A stretch of DNA of 35,508 bases from an uncultured Methylobacillus sp. (GCA_946478865.1 CAMLDO010000021.1:1-35508), one strand, 5' to 3'. Numbered from the stretch's first letter, positions 17,958 through 25,680 are shown. Notes: generated by a model from the letters alone, not told the origin. Numbers and translations: made by a program.

Positions 17958-18037
17958 GCTTGAAACTTCCCCTCGAAAGTGAAACAGCATATCGCCTGTC
18001 TTTTTCGCACGCAGGCTCAAGTATCTGGTTTTTGACC

Positions 18038-18066
18038 AATATACACATTACCGGTAAGGAAACCAA
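18038..18066 (-). promoter_or_regulatory. Possible promoter for the PfkB-type kinase gene
   Basis: On the minus strand TTGGTT (complement of 18061-18066) is separated by 17 bp from TATATT (complement of 18038-18043, 5 of 6 of the -10 consensus). The -35 match is poor (3 of 6). It lies about 80 bp upstream of the chosen start. Confidence 0.35.
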
Positions 18067-18187
18067 TCGATACTGAAGTGCAACGTGCAATGCGCCAGAA
18101 GGAAGTGATTTGCCGCAGAAAAATCATGCTGTTGTACATCCTGACATGATGGGACGAGAATATGGAGAGGACTCGAGGAGGGTGGGC

Positions 18188-18535
18188 ATGGCGATTTCTA
18201 TCAAGCGGGTTTACGAGTCGGCTTCCGAGTCGGATGGAAAACGGGTGCTGGTAGACCGGTTATGGCCTAGAGGATTGACAAAGACCGAGGCAAAAATCGA
18301 CGTGTGGCTCAAGGATATTGCGCCATCCGATGCATTGAGAAAATGGTTCGGCCATGACCCACAAAAGTGGACGGATTTCCAGGAGAAGTACAAGGCGGAG
18401 CTGAAAGGGAATCCCGCGTTGGCGGAGTTGAAAGCTTTGGCAAAGAAAGAAGCCGTTACTCTGCTCTTCGCCGCCAAAGACGAAGAGCACAACAATGCCG
18501 TGGCGTTAAGACAAATCTTGACGCATGACGGGTAA
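18188..18535 (+). CDS. DUF488-family protein
   Basis: 115 residues. The family motif KRVLVDRLWPRGLTK is at about residues 17-31, followed by WLKDIAPSDALRKWFGHDP and the KYKAELKGNPALAELK helix, then a VTLLFAAKDEEHNNA strand. DUF488 proteins are small cytoplasmic proteins of unknown function. The ATG at 18188 has GAGGAGGG just upstream; an in-frame ATG at 18110 lacks one. The codon and base use are less GC-rich than in the edd or pur genes, and this gene marks the left side of a lower-GC segment. Confidence 0.86.
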   Translation: MAISIKRVYESASESDGKRVLVDRLWPRGLTKTEAKIDVWLKDIAPSDALRKWFGHDPQKWTDFQEKYKAELKGNPALAELKALAKKEAVTLLFAAKDEEHNNAVALRQILTHDG

Positions 18536-18629
18536 CGATTTACTCATTGGGCTGCTGAAACCAACCGTGATCGCCAGTAGGAAGAGTATGCGCAAGGGCG
18601 AACCTCTGTTGTTGTTCTGGATGAAAAGC

Positions 18630-18651
18630 AAAAAAGGGCCCGACAGGACCC
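18630..18651 (-). terminator. Intrinsic terminator for the small membrane protein gene
   Basis: Read on the minus strand: GGGTCC (complement of 18646-18651), TGTC loop, GGGCCC (complement of 18636-18641, one G-U pair), then TTTTTT (complement of 18630-18635). It lies 27 bp beyond the gene's stop codon. Confidence 0.8.
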
Positions 18652-18677
18652 AGGGAGGAAAAAGAGGCGAGTGCCGG

Positions 18678-19079
18678 TCAGTTCACATCCACCACCATGT
18701 CTTTCCAGTTCTCATGGCCGGCCTTCCAGATATCTCTCAGTCCTAACGGCACTACGACAAGAATGCTCAACACCCATACCGTCAGCCACATGTTGAGCGG
18801 ACCGCCAAGAAACTTTTTCAGTTCGTTACTGAATACCAGGATAACCAGTACGCTGCCGATGAGCCCGTAAAACCGGTAACCGCCATACTGTATATATCGG
18901 CAGATGATCGGATTGGGGTGATGAGCGCTCGATGCGTATACCAGTATTGATCCGGCTATCCAGACCAGCAGGACAGGGAAGAGGGGCATCAGCAAAATTG
19001 CGATGACTGAGAACAGATTGAATCTTTGTGCTGTCTTGCGCTGCGATTCTGCTGAAATGAATTTTCTTTCCAGACTCAT
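18678..19079 (-). CDS. Hypothetical membrane protein, about three helices
   Basis: 133 residues from the ATG at 19079, which has GGGAG about 11 nt upstream; an in-frame ATG at 19100 lacks one. After a polar N-terminus (MSLERKFISAESQRKTAQRF) come hydrophobic segments at about residues 22-47, 70-86 and 95-113, then a polar tail ending ENWKDMVVDVN. I do not recognise the family. Base composition is lower in GC than the surrounding housekeeping genes. A proper downstream terminator and a ribosome-binding site support its being real. Confidence 0.7.
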   Translation of the reverse strand: MSLERKFISAESQRKTAQRFNLFSVIAILLMPLFPVLLVWIAGSILVYASSAHHPNPIICRYIQYGGYRFYGLIGSVLVILVFSNELKKFLGGPLNMWLTVWVLSILVVVPLGLRDIWKAGHENWKDMVVDVN

Positions 19080-19100
19080 TCGTGCTATCGCTCCCACCAT

Positions 19101-19312
19101 CGACTAGGGCTTCACTACGTAAATTCCCATCCGGAATTCGAAGCCCGATGCATTAAAGACCGCCATGCTATAGGCAATTGCGGCGAAGGGATAACGAATA
19201 ATTCTGTTAGATGATATTAATATTATTCATTCATGTGAATTTTAAAATTCTTTAATATCAATATATTTAATAAATAGCGTGATTTTACTTGGACGTTATA
19301 CGGGACAAAAAC
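19101..19312. promoter_or_regulatory. AT-rich regulatory region with palindromes upstream of the PLP enzyme
   Basis: The stretch from about 19200 to 19290 is strongly AT-rich. It includes two perfect palindromes: ATATTAATAT (19214-19223) and GAATTTTAAAATTC (19237-19250). Several A/T-rich -10-like sequences overlap here, so no single promoter can be picked. This is the probable control region of the gene starting at 19313. Confidence 0.5.
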
Positions 19313-20473
19313 ATGCGTGATCTTTCTACTACCTGCGTTCACTCTGGGGACCTCTCGGACCAGCATGGAGCTGTTCATGCTCCGCTCTACGATACGACGA
19401 CTTTCAAATTTTCCTCCACGGAAAAGCTTCTGGAGGTTATCGATGGAAAACGTGCGGGATATTTATATACCCGGTACGGAATGAACCCGACGATCAATGG
19501 GTTGGAGGAGAAAATTGCAGCGATCGACGGCGCGGAGGCTGCTTTGGCTTTCGGATCCGGCATGGCTGCGCTTTCGGCCCTGTTCCTTACCTATGGCCTT
19601 CATGGGGTTGCATGCGTGGGAGATGCCTATGGCGGCACTCTGGAATTGTTAAACAAGCAATTACCCAGCCTTGGTATCAAGACTCATCAAATTCTCCCGG
19701 ACGATATCGAGGCGCTGGAAGCGGCATTATCGGGTGGCGTGAAACTCGTATTCATGGAAACGCCAAGCAATCCCTTGCTGGAGGTGATCGACATTCGGAA
19801 GATTGTTGATATTGCGCATCGTCATTCTGCGATTGTCGCGGTCGATAATACTTTCGCTTCCTCGATAAATCAGCAGCCGCTGGCCTTGGGCGTGGATCTG
19901 GCCATGCAGAGCGCTACCAAATATCTGGGCGGCCATAGCAATGTGACGGGTGGCGTAATTTCCGCCAAGGCGGCTTTGCTGGAAAACATCAAACCCTGGA
20001 GAAAGAACCTGGGGCAAATCATTTCACCTGATGTGGCCCATCGTCTTGCAGCGCAATTGTGCACCTTGTCCTTGAGGGTGGAAAAACAGAATGCCAATGC
20101 ATTGGCGATAGCGAAGTTTCTCGATAGTCATCCAAAAGTCAGCCGTGTTTATTATCCCGGGCTTCCTTCTCATCCCAATCACGAAATCGCTAAAAGCCAG
20201 ATGTCGGGTTTCGGCGGAATGGTGTCTTTCGAATACAAGGGTGGTGCTTCCCAAACCATGGGCATGGTCGAGAGATTACGCATTTTCAGTCTGGCGCCGA
20301 GTCTCGGTGGGGTCGAGAGTCTCGTGACCCAGCCCCACACCACTTCTCACCATGACATTTCCGTCGAGGAACGGACCGCGCGAGGCATTACGGATTCACT
20401 GGTAAGACTATCGATCGGGATCGAGAGCGAATCCGACTTGATCAATGATTTGAAGCAGGCGTTGGGAGATTAG
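19313..20473 (+). CDS. Cys/Met-metabolism PLP enzyme (cystathionine gamma-lyase/synthase family)
   Basis: 386 residues, PLP-dependent fold type I. The Schiff-base lysine is K203 in SATKYLGGHSN; PLP contacts YTRYGMNPT, FGSGMAALSA and the aspartate in AVDNTFAS are in place. At the position where methionine gamma-lyase has a cysteine this protein has glycine (DAYGGTLELL, Y106-G-G-T). The late motif is SLGGVESLVTQPHTTSHH, closer to cystathionine gamma-lyase/synthase; the exact reaction is undecided. The ATG at 19313 is preferred over an upstream TTG (19289), with GGGAC about 8 nt before it. A LysR gene lies convergent downstream. No other methionine or cysteine genes are adjacent. Confidence 0.9.
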   Translation: MRDLSTTCVHSGDLSDQHGAVHAPLYDTTTFKFSSTEKLLEVIDGKRAGYLYTRYGMNPTINGLEEKIAAIDGAEAALAFGSGMAALSALFLTYGLHGVACVGDAYGGTLELLNKQLPSLGIKTHQILPDDIEALEAALSGGVKLVFMETPSNPLLEVIDIRKIVDIAHRHSAIVAVDNTFASSINQQPLALGVDLAMQSATKYLGGHSNVTGGVISAKAALLENIKPWRKNLGQIISPDVAHRLAAQLCTLSLRVEKQNANALAIAKFLDSHPKVSRVYYPGLPSHPNHEIAKSQMSGFGGMVSFEYKGGASQTMGMVERLRIFSLAPSLGGVESLVTQPHTTSHHDISVEERTARGITDSLVRLSIGIESESDLINDLKQALGD

Positions 20474-20517
20474 CTCCGGTTGGACCGCGGCTGTTCCATA
20501 GAATCCGGCCGTTGAGG

Positions 20518-21369
20518 TCAGGATGTTAAAGACCATGTCGTTTCCTGTTTCGCGACTTCCCGAATGGTGCGTAACACCATGGCTTGCGCAGGGTTCATGC
20601 TTTCGCGCCGGGAAACAAGGTAAATAGGATAGGAAAACTCGGGAGAGTCGGGCACGACTTCCAGCTTTCCCTCTTCTATCTGTTTCTGAACCACGCGCGT
20701 TCGGAAATACCCGCTCCCCCCTTGTTGCAGGATGAAGTTAATGGCCAGAGGCCCCAGATTCAGGTAGAGCGATGAACGTGCCAGTTGAGGAAGCGCTGCA
20801 TCGTGTTGTCTTCTGAATGCGGCACCCCAGTCTACATAGATGTACGGAGAAGGGCTGACGACCGAGCGCACATGAATAAGCTTTTCCTCGAGCAATTGCT
20901 CGACCTGTAACTCATAGCTGTATTCCGGTTGATGGACCAATGCAATTTCCATCGTTCCGTTTCCCAGTCCTTCAAGCAATTTTTGCGGTTCTCCCACTTC
21001 CGAGCGAATGGCAAGCGTGGGATTCGTTTCGCGAATTCTCTTGATGGATTCCAGGAAAAGGGGGTTCCAAAGACTGGTTTCCGCGCCAATGGTAATCAGA
21101 TTACCGGCGCCTTCGGGCAAAGGGAGATCGCGTCTTGCCGACTCCCATGTATTCAGGAGCTGAGTGGCGTATTGGACGAATCGCTCGCCGTTTTCCGTCA
21201 GCTTGGCTCCTTGGCGATTACGCGTAAACAGTCGACAGCCGAGTTGATCTTCCAAGTTGCGGATACGGGCAGTTACAGCCGTTTGCGTGATATACAGGTT
21301 TTCCGCGGCCGAGATAAAGCTGCCTGTGCGTATGACTTCAAGAAAGGTGCGGGCTAAATCGATATCCAT
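20518..21369 (-). CDS. LysR-family transcriptional regulator
   Basis: 283 residues. The N-terminal winged helix-turn-helix covers about residues 1-60 (FLEVIRTGSFISAAENLYIT, then TAVTARIRNLEDQLGCRLF), a linker helix follows, and the rest is a periplasmic-binding-like effector domain (LITIGAETSLWNPLFLES; GNGTMEIALVHQP). The length is at the short end for the family. The ATG has no clear Shine-Dalgarno sequence. It is divergent from the MarR-like gene across a 120-bp AT-rich gap and convergent with the PLP enzyme gene, either of which could be its target. The effector is unknown. Base composition is lower in GC than the window average. Confidence 0.92.
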   Translation of the reverse strand: MDIDLARTFLEVIRTGSFISAAENLYITQTAVTARIRNLEDQLGCRLFTRNRQGAKLTENGERFVQYATQLLNTWESARRDLPLPEGAGNLITIGAETSLWNPLFLESIKRIRETNPTLAIRSEVGEPQKLLEGLGNGTMEIALVHQPEYSYELQVEQLLEEKLIHVRSVVSPSPYIYVDWGAAFRRQHDAALPQLARSSLYLNLGPLAINFILQQGGSGYFRTRVVQKQIEEGKLEVVPDSPEFSYPIYLVSRRESMNPAQAMVLRTIREVAKQETTWSLTS

Positions 21370-21378
21370 GGGGTTAAT

Positions 21379-21415
21379 ATGAAATAAACTGATAATAAAT
21401 ACGATTTTATTTCAT
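21379..21415. promoter_or_regulatory. Inverted repeat in the LysR/MarR divergent promoter region
   Basis: ATGAAATAAA (21379-21388) and TTTATTTCAT (21406-21415) form a perfect 10-bp inverted repeat with a 17-bp spacer, starting 9 bp upstream of the LysR start codon. Its position suits an autoregulatory operator, although it does not have the usual compact T-N11-A LysR form. Confidence 0.5.
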
Positions 21416-21489
21416 TATTCAACAAAAAAATTCAAATACATACTACCTCGTTGCTTTGATTTTCATAGATATTCACTCCGAGGGCATGC

Positions 21490-21960
21490 ATGTCACAACT
21501 TCCGATTCTCGAGCAGCAGCCGGCCGCTTGCTGCCCTTCATCACAGCTGCAAGATTTTTCCGACTTCAGATTCCAGCTCATGCAGTTTCTTCTCAAAAGC
21601 AGGGAAATCTGCAAGGCGGCGGGCTTGAGTGATCAGGAGTATCTGTTACTGCTGCACTCAAGCGTGAGTGCGGATGAAGAAAGAACGCTCTTTCGGATTG
21701 CGGAGAAAATGGATCTGAAGCCGGCTGTGGTCGTCCAGCTCGTGACCAGGCTGATGAGCGAAAACCTGGTCAGGCTAGAGCCGGGCTACACCACTTCCTC
21801 TGCGGACAAGGTAAGGTTGACGACTGCAGGATACGAACGGCTGGAGTATCTGGTTGAGCAACATCAGGAAAGCCTGAAAACCCTCATTTCCCACTTCCCC
21901 ATATCGGATCACGGGCTGTTTTGTACTTCGCCTGTCTGCTGGAAAACGACCTCGGACTGA
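21490..21960 (+). CDS. MarR-like winged-helix regulator
   Basis: 156 residues. The central part fits a MarR fold: LSDQEYLLLLHSS, then the helix-turn-helix LFRIAEKMDLKPAVVVQLVT and LMSENLVRLEPG, then the wing (DKVRLTTAGYERLEYLVEQH). Cysteines cluster near both ends: C14-C15, C41, C145 and C150, raising the possibility of thiol or metal sensing (inference). GAGGG about 5 nt before the ATG supports this start. It is divergent from the LysR gene. Its target and ligand are unknown. No regulated transporter or enzyme gene follows on the same strand, since the next gene (rnk) is convergent. Confidence 0.78.
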   Translation: MSQLPILEQQPAACCPSSQLQDFSDFRFQLMQFLLKSREICKAAGLSDQEYLLLLHSSVSADEERTLFRIAEKMDLKPAVVVQLVTRLMSENLVRLEPGYTTSSADKVRLTTAGYERLEYLVEQHQESLKTLISHFPISDHGLFCTSPVCWKTTSD

Positions 21961-21973
21961 GTATGCTGCGGTA

Positions 21974-22336
21974 CTAGGCTGGGTCCACCTGTTCGATACG
22001 CAGCGTATGGAACTGCCCATCCGGGAAGCGCCAGTTGATAGTGCTTCCCACCGTCAGGCCCAATAGTGCGATACCCACGGGTGCGAGCACGGAAACCGCG
22101 CCGGTTTGCGGCTCGGCTTCCTGAGGATAGACCAGCCGCACCTCACGGCGCTCGCCGGTAAACTCGTCCAGGTAGATGCAGCGGGAATTCATCTTCACCA
22201 CATGCGTGGGCAATGTTTCCTGATCCAGGACGATGGCGCGCTCCAGCTCGTCATGAAAGTCCTCGCTGCCCAGCAGCTGCCTCAGGCGGAGGTAGTCATC
22301 GCGCAGTAAAAAGATTTCAGTGGATACGTCTGCCAT
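21974..22336 (-). CDS. rnk: Rnk-type regulator of nucleoside diphosphate kinase (GreA/GreB C-terminal fold)
   Basis: 120 residues. An N-terminal short coiled region (FLLRDDYLRLRQLLG) precedes a GreA/GreB-type C-terminal domain (VVKMNSRCIYLDEFTGERRE, then VRLVYPQEAE and VLAPVGIALLGLTVGSTINW). Rnk binds RNA polymerase in the secondary channel region but lacks the Gre acidic coiled-coil cleavage tip. The ATG at 22336 has AGAGG about 8 nt upstream; the longer frame to 22360 is less likely. It is convergent with the MarR-like gene, 13 bp from its stop. Confidence 0.9.
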   Translation of the reverse strand: MADVSTEIFLLRDDYLRLRQLLGSEDFHDELERAIVLDQETLPTHVVKMNSRCIYLDEFTGERREVRLVYPQEAEPQTGAVSVLAPVGIALLGLTVGSTINWRFPDGQFHTLRIEQVDPA

Positions 22337-22360
22337 GGGAATGCCTCTTTCTTGTAACAA

Positions 22361-22568
22361 AGGCGATCTTATCCAATCGGTCCCGCAACTATAAGCTGGC
22401 TGGGAGGAATCATTTTGTATCCAATGAGGCTACAAATTAAATTCTTTAAGGCTGGAGCTTATCGATTGTATTGGTATGGGAAACAGTCTGATGCCGTTTT
22501 ACCGGCTTAATTTTCCTTCTGACTCTCTTTAAGATGGCTTTTGATCGAGAGGTGCAAGGGAGGATGCG
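22361..22568. other. Intergenic region between rnk and the TusA-like gene
   Basis: 208 bp, relatively AT-rich, separating the divergent rnk (-) and TusA-like (+) genes and presumably holding both promoters. I see no strong consensus promoter, no terminator and no other gene. Confidence 0.4.
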
Positions 22569-22823
22569 ATGGAAATGCGGTTTCACATCCTGATCGATGT
22601 TTCAGCAGCGCCGTTCGCCTTTTCGGCAGGGCAGTTGCGCAAGGCGCTTGAGCGCATGCATGCAGGAGATATATTGAAGGTTCGGGCGAGGAGCGAGCGG
22701 GATGGCGGCGGTATTCGTGCCGTTGCGAGGGAGGCGGAGTGCGATGTGGTATGCAGCGGCATATCCGGATATTTTTACGAGTGCCTGATCCGGAAGGCGA
22801 AGCGCGATGACCGGCAGGGCTGA
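22569..22823 (+). CDS. TusA/SirA-fold protein lacking the catalytic cysteine
   Basis: 84 residues. The order of elements fits the TusA fold: a first strand (HILIDVSAA), a helix (SAGQLRKALERMHAGD), a strand (ILKVRARS), a second helix (GGIRAVAREAECDVV) and a final strand ending YECLIRKAK, like the TusA C-terminus YRYLIRK. In TusA the helix begins with C-P-x-P; here residues 14-17 read A-P-F-A, so the sulfur-carrying cysteine and second proline are missing. Other cysteines are C58, C62 and C72. AGGGAGG 5 nt before the ATG supports a real gene. It is probably not a sulfurtransferase; a structural or binding role is possible. It is convergent with gdhA. Confidence 0.7.
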   Translation: MEMRFHILIDVSAAPFAFSAGQLRKALERMHAGDILKVRARSERDGGGIRAVAREAECDVVCSGISGYFYECLIRKAKRDDRQG

Positions 22824-22855
22824 CTCGGGTACCCCGCCGATCATCTCGACAACGA

Positions 22856-24199
22856 CTAATAAATGCCTTGCGCGATCATTGCATCCGCCACTTTCACGAA
22901 GCCGGCGATGTTGGCGCCGTCGACGTAATTGACGAATTGGCCTTCGCGTTCGCCATAACGGACGCAGTTTTCATGGATATCGTGCATGATGAGCTGCAAG
23001 CGGCTGTCCACTTCGTCGCGCTCCCAGGGCAGGCGCTCTGCATTCTGGGTCATTTCAAGACCGGAGGTTGCCACACCGCCCGCATTGGCGGCTTTGCCCG
23101 GCCCGTAATGTATCCGTGCCTGCAGGAACACCTCGACGGCATCCAGTGTTGAAGGCATGTTGGCGCCCTCCGCTACACATATGACGCCATTCTTGACCAG
23201 TTCCCGGGCATCGTCGCCGTCCAGTTCGTTCTGCGTTGCGCAAGGCAGGGCGATATCCACTGGAATGCCCCACGGCTTCTTGCCTGCTTCGTAGCGCAAG
23301 CCAAGCTGGGCAGCATATTCCTCGACGCGGCCGTAGTGCTTGTTCTTGATCTCCATGAGCGCCGCCAGCTTTTCAGGCGTGAAGCCTGACTCGTCGATCA
23401 CCGTGCCGCCGGAGTCGGAGGCGGCGATTACTTTGGCACCCAGTTCCATTGCCTTCTGTATGGCGTACTGGGAGACGTTGCCGGAGCCGGAGACCGATAC
23501 CCGCATACCTTCCAGTGACTGGGCGTTGCGTTCCAGCATGTTCTGCACGAAATAAACGAGGCCGTAGCCGGTGGCTTCCGGGCGGATCAGGCTGCCGCCG
23601 AAGGAAAGTCCCTTGCCGGTGAACACGCAGGCAGCGCTGTTGGAGAGTTTCTTCATCATGCCCGCCATGAAACCGACTTCACGCGCGCCAACGCCGATAT
23701 CGCCGGCAGGCACATCGGTATCAGGGCCGAGGTGGCGGTAAAGTTCGATCATCAGCGCCTGGCAGAAGCGCATCACTTCGCCGCGGCTCTTGCCCTTGGG
23801 GTCGAAGTCCGAGCCGCCCTTGCCTCCACCCATGGGAAGCGTGGTCAGCGCGTTTTTGAAGGTCTGCTCGAATGCCAGGAATTTGAGGATTGAAAGATTG
23901 ACCGAAGGGTGGAAGCGCATCCCGCCCTTGAAGGGACCGATGGCCGAGTTGTGCTGAATGCGGAACGCGCGATTGGTATGTATCTGGCCGTGGTCGTCTA
24001 CCCATGAAACGCGAAACTGGATCACACGCTCCGGCTCTACCAGCCGTTCCAGCACCCCGGCTTCGGCATACTGCGGGTTCGCGGCGATGAAGTTCCACAG
24101 GCTGCCCATCACTTCCTGTACCGCCTGGTTGAATTCGGGTTGATGCGGGTCGCGATTCCTGACGTATTCCAGAAAATCGGGGAGGTTGCGGTATTTCAT
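22856..24199 (-). CDS. gdhA: NADP-type glutamate dehydrogenase
   Basis: Reductive amination of 2-oxoglutarate to glutamate in the cytoplasm. 447 residues, typical of the hexameric NADP-specific class. The substrate site is in GPFKGGMRFHPSVNLSILKF and TLPMGGGKGGSDFDPKGKS; PAGDIGVGAREVGFMAG follows, then the Rossmann domain motif VSVSGSGNVSQYAIQKA and late VAEGANMPST and KAANAGGVATSGLEM. The start MKYRNLPDFLEYV is standard. It gives a second ammonia-assimilation route to complement glutamine synthetase/GOGAT, which is not in the window. Confidence 0.97.
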   Translation of the reverse strand: MKYRNLPDFLEYVRNRDPHQPEFNQAVQEVMGSLWNFIAANPQYAEAGVLERLVEPERVIQFRVSWVDDHGQIHTNRAFRIQHNSAIGPFKGGMRFHPSVNLSILKFLAFEQTFKNALTTLPMGGGKGGSDFDPKGKSRGEVMRFCQALMIELYRHLGPDTDVPAGDIGVGAREVGFMAGMMKKLSNSAACVFTGKGLSFGGSLIRPEATGYGLVYFVQNMLERNAQSLEGMRVSVSGSGNVSQYAIQKAMELGAKVIAASDSGGTVIDESGFTPEKLAALMEIKNKHYGRVEEYAAQLGLRYEAGKKPWGIPVDIALPCATQNELDGDDARELVKNGVICVAEGANMPSTLDAVEVFLQARIHYGPGKAANAGGVATSGLEMTQNAERLPWERDEVDSRLQLIMHDIHENCVRYGEREGQFVNYVDGANIAGFVKVADAMIAQGIY

Positions 24200-24294
24200 G
24201 TTCAGGCCTGATGGGTTAAGAGATTAGAGAATCGCGGCGCGAGATTCGGAGGAGTGATGTTGTGCGTCGCCAGTATTGAATGCAGAAAAGTCGT

Positions 24295-24516
24295 TCAGGC
24301 GCCGAAGTGCTTGTGCTGCAGATGCGTGTAAAGCTGGTCTTTCAGCAGCAGCTTTTCCTTTTTCAGGGCTTCGATGGTTTCCGGCGTAGCGACTTCGAGG
24401 CGCGCTTCCATGTTCTTGATGCGCTGGTCCAGGGCATTGTGCTTTTCGAACAGCTGATTGAAGTGAAAGTCGCTGTGCTTGAGCTTGGAAATGAGCTCGC
24501 GATACTCCGGGAACAT
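24295..24516 (-). CDS. DUF465 (YdcH-like) small helical protein
   Basis: 73 residues, starting MFPEYRELISKLKHSD, the family consensus opening, then FHFNQLFEKHNALDQRIKNM and a second helix EALKKEKLLLKDQLYTHLQ. It is all-helical, probably a small coiled-coil hairpin; the function is unknown. The start at 24516 is decided by AGGAGGG 8 nt upstream; the frame continues to 24600 but the extension lacks similarity. It lies 95 bp upstream of gdhA on the same strand. Confidence 0.9.
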   Translation of the reverse strand: MFPEYRELISKLKHSDFHFNQLFEKHNALDQRIKNMEARLEVATPETIEALKKEKLLLKDQLYTHLQHKHFGA

Positions 24517-24774
24517 CTGGAAACCCTCCTGTGCAGTTTTGTCGATGTAAATGTTCTGCATTTGTTTATATCGGAGGACAATCGCCTCGGCGATGCGCAT
24601 GTGGTTGCATCCCGTGTCTATAGGCGAATACTATGGCTCTCCTGCTTTAATCGTTGCTGGCACGGACTTTCATGCGAGCGCGATTTTCGCAGTCAGGATC
24701 ATAGTTTTATTGCAAATTATGGATAAGAGCCAGAAACAGAATCATGCTGTTTCCTGAAAGTTGACAATTGGATC
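24517..24774. other. Intergenic region between DUF465 and LysR genes
   Basis: 258 bp with the divergent promoters of the DUF465 (-) and LysR (+) genes. It becomes AT-rich toward the LysR gene. A perfect TTGACA at 24761-24766 has no matching -10 element before the start codon. Nothing else is recognised. Confidence 0.4.
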
Positions 24775-25680
24775 ATGCAAGACCTCAATCTCATGCTCAT
24801 TTTTGCGGAGGTGGTAGAAGCCGGCAGCTTCTCTGGCGCGGCTCGCCAACTTGGCGTTTCCCGTTCTGCCATCAGCAAGGCCGTGGCCAATCTGGAGAAG
24901 GTGCTCGGCGCGCGTCTGCTTAACCGCAGTACGCGTCACCTCAGCCTTACCGAAGTCGGCGCTGCCTTTTCTGAACACTGCCAGCGCATCAAACAGGAGT
25001 CGGAGTCCGCGCGACAGGTGGTGGATAGTCTCAATTCCGCGCCGCGAGGCACATTGCGTGTCGCAGCCTCGGTTGCCTTCGGCACGCTGCACATCGCCCC
25101 GGCGCTTTCGGATTTTCTCAATCGCTATCCGGAAATCGATATGGACATGACCATCATCGACCGTCCCGTCGATCTGGCGGAAGAGGGGTATGACGTCGTC
25201 ATTCGCGTATGCGAGACGCCGCCAGACAACATGGTGGCTCGCAGAATCGCTCCCGCTGGCAGCAAACTATGTGCGACGCCCGCTTATTTCGCACGTTTCG
25301 GTATCCCCGAGCGTCCGGAAGACCTGGAAAATCACAATTGCCTCGATTACATCCATTCCGGCGACAAAGGCATGTGGCGCTTTACCGGGCCCTCGGGTGA
25401 GATTGCCGTTCCCGTCTCCGGCCGTCTGCGCATCAATGACGATGACGCCTTATCTCATGCCGTGCTCGGCGGGCTTGGTCTTGCGCTGCTTCCAACTTTC
25501 CTCATCGGCAAGGATTTGCAGGCTGGCCGTCTCAAGGCCGTTCTGTCCGAATACATCCCCATCAAGCGTCACATCTACGCCATTTATATGCCGACGCGCC
25601 ATCTGCCGCTCAAAATCCGTGTTTTCGTGGATTTTCTGGCCGAACGATTCGGGCCGCAGCCATATTGGGATCACGATTGA
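24775..25680 (+). CDS. LysR-family transcriptional regulator (AaeR/DmlR-like type)
   Basis: 301 residues. The N-terminal helix-turn-helix is within residues 1-60 (FAEVVEAGSFSGAARQLGVS, then RSAISKAVANLEKVLGARLL and NRSTRHLSLTEVG). The effector domain has GTLRVAASVAFGTLHIAP, VDLAEEGYDVVIRV and the late GGLGLALLPTFLIGKDL. It belongs to the large group around DmlR, AaeR and QseA by these motifs. No ribosome-binding site is visible before the ATG. No enzyme or transporter gene is divergent from it except the DUF465 gene, so its target is unknown. Confidence 0.93.
   Translation: MQDLNLMLIFAEVVEAGSFSGAARQLGVSRSAISKAVANLEKVLGARLLNRSTRHLSLTEVGAAFSEHCQRIKQESESARQVVDSLNSAPRGTLRVAASVAFGTLHIAPALSDFLNRYPEIDMDMTIIDRPVDLAEEGYDVVIRVCETPPDNMVARRIAPAGSKLCATPAYFARFGIPERPEDLENHNCLDYIHSGDKGMWRFTGPSGEIAVPVSGRLRINDDDALSHAVLGGLGLALLPTFLIGKDLQAGRLKAVLSEYIPIKRHIYAIYMPTRHLPLKIRVFVDFLAERFGPQPYWDHD

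Noticed and set aside
18525..18746. Small + strand frame after the DUF488 gene
   Set aside because: It overlaps the end of the minus-strand membrane gene and its terminator, has no clear ribosome-binding site and no recognisable features.
24761..24766. Perfect TTGACA -35 box just before the LysR gene
   Set aside because: The sequence 17-18 bp downstream (CTCAAT or TCAATC) is a poor -10 element and already lies in the coding region; likely chance.
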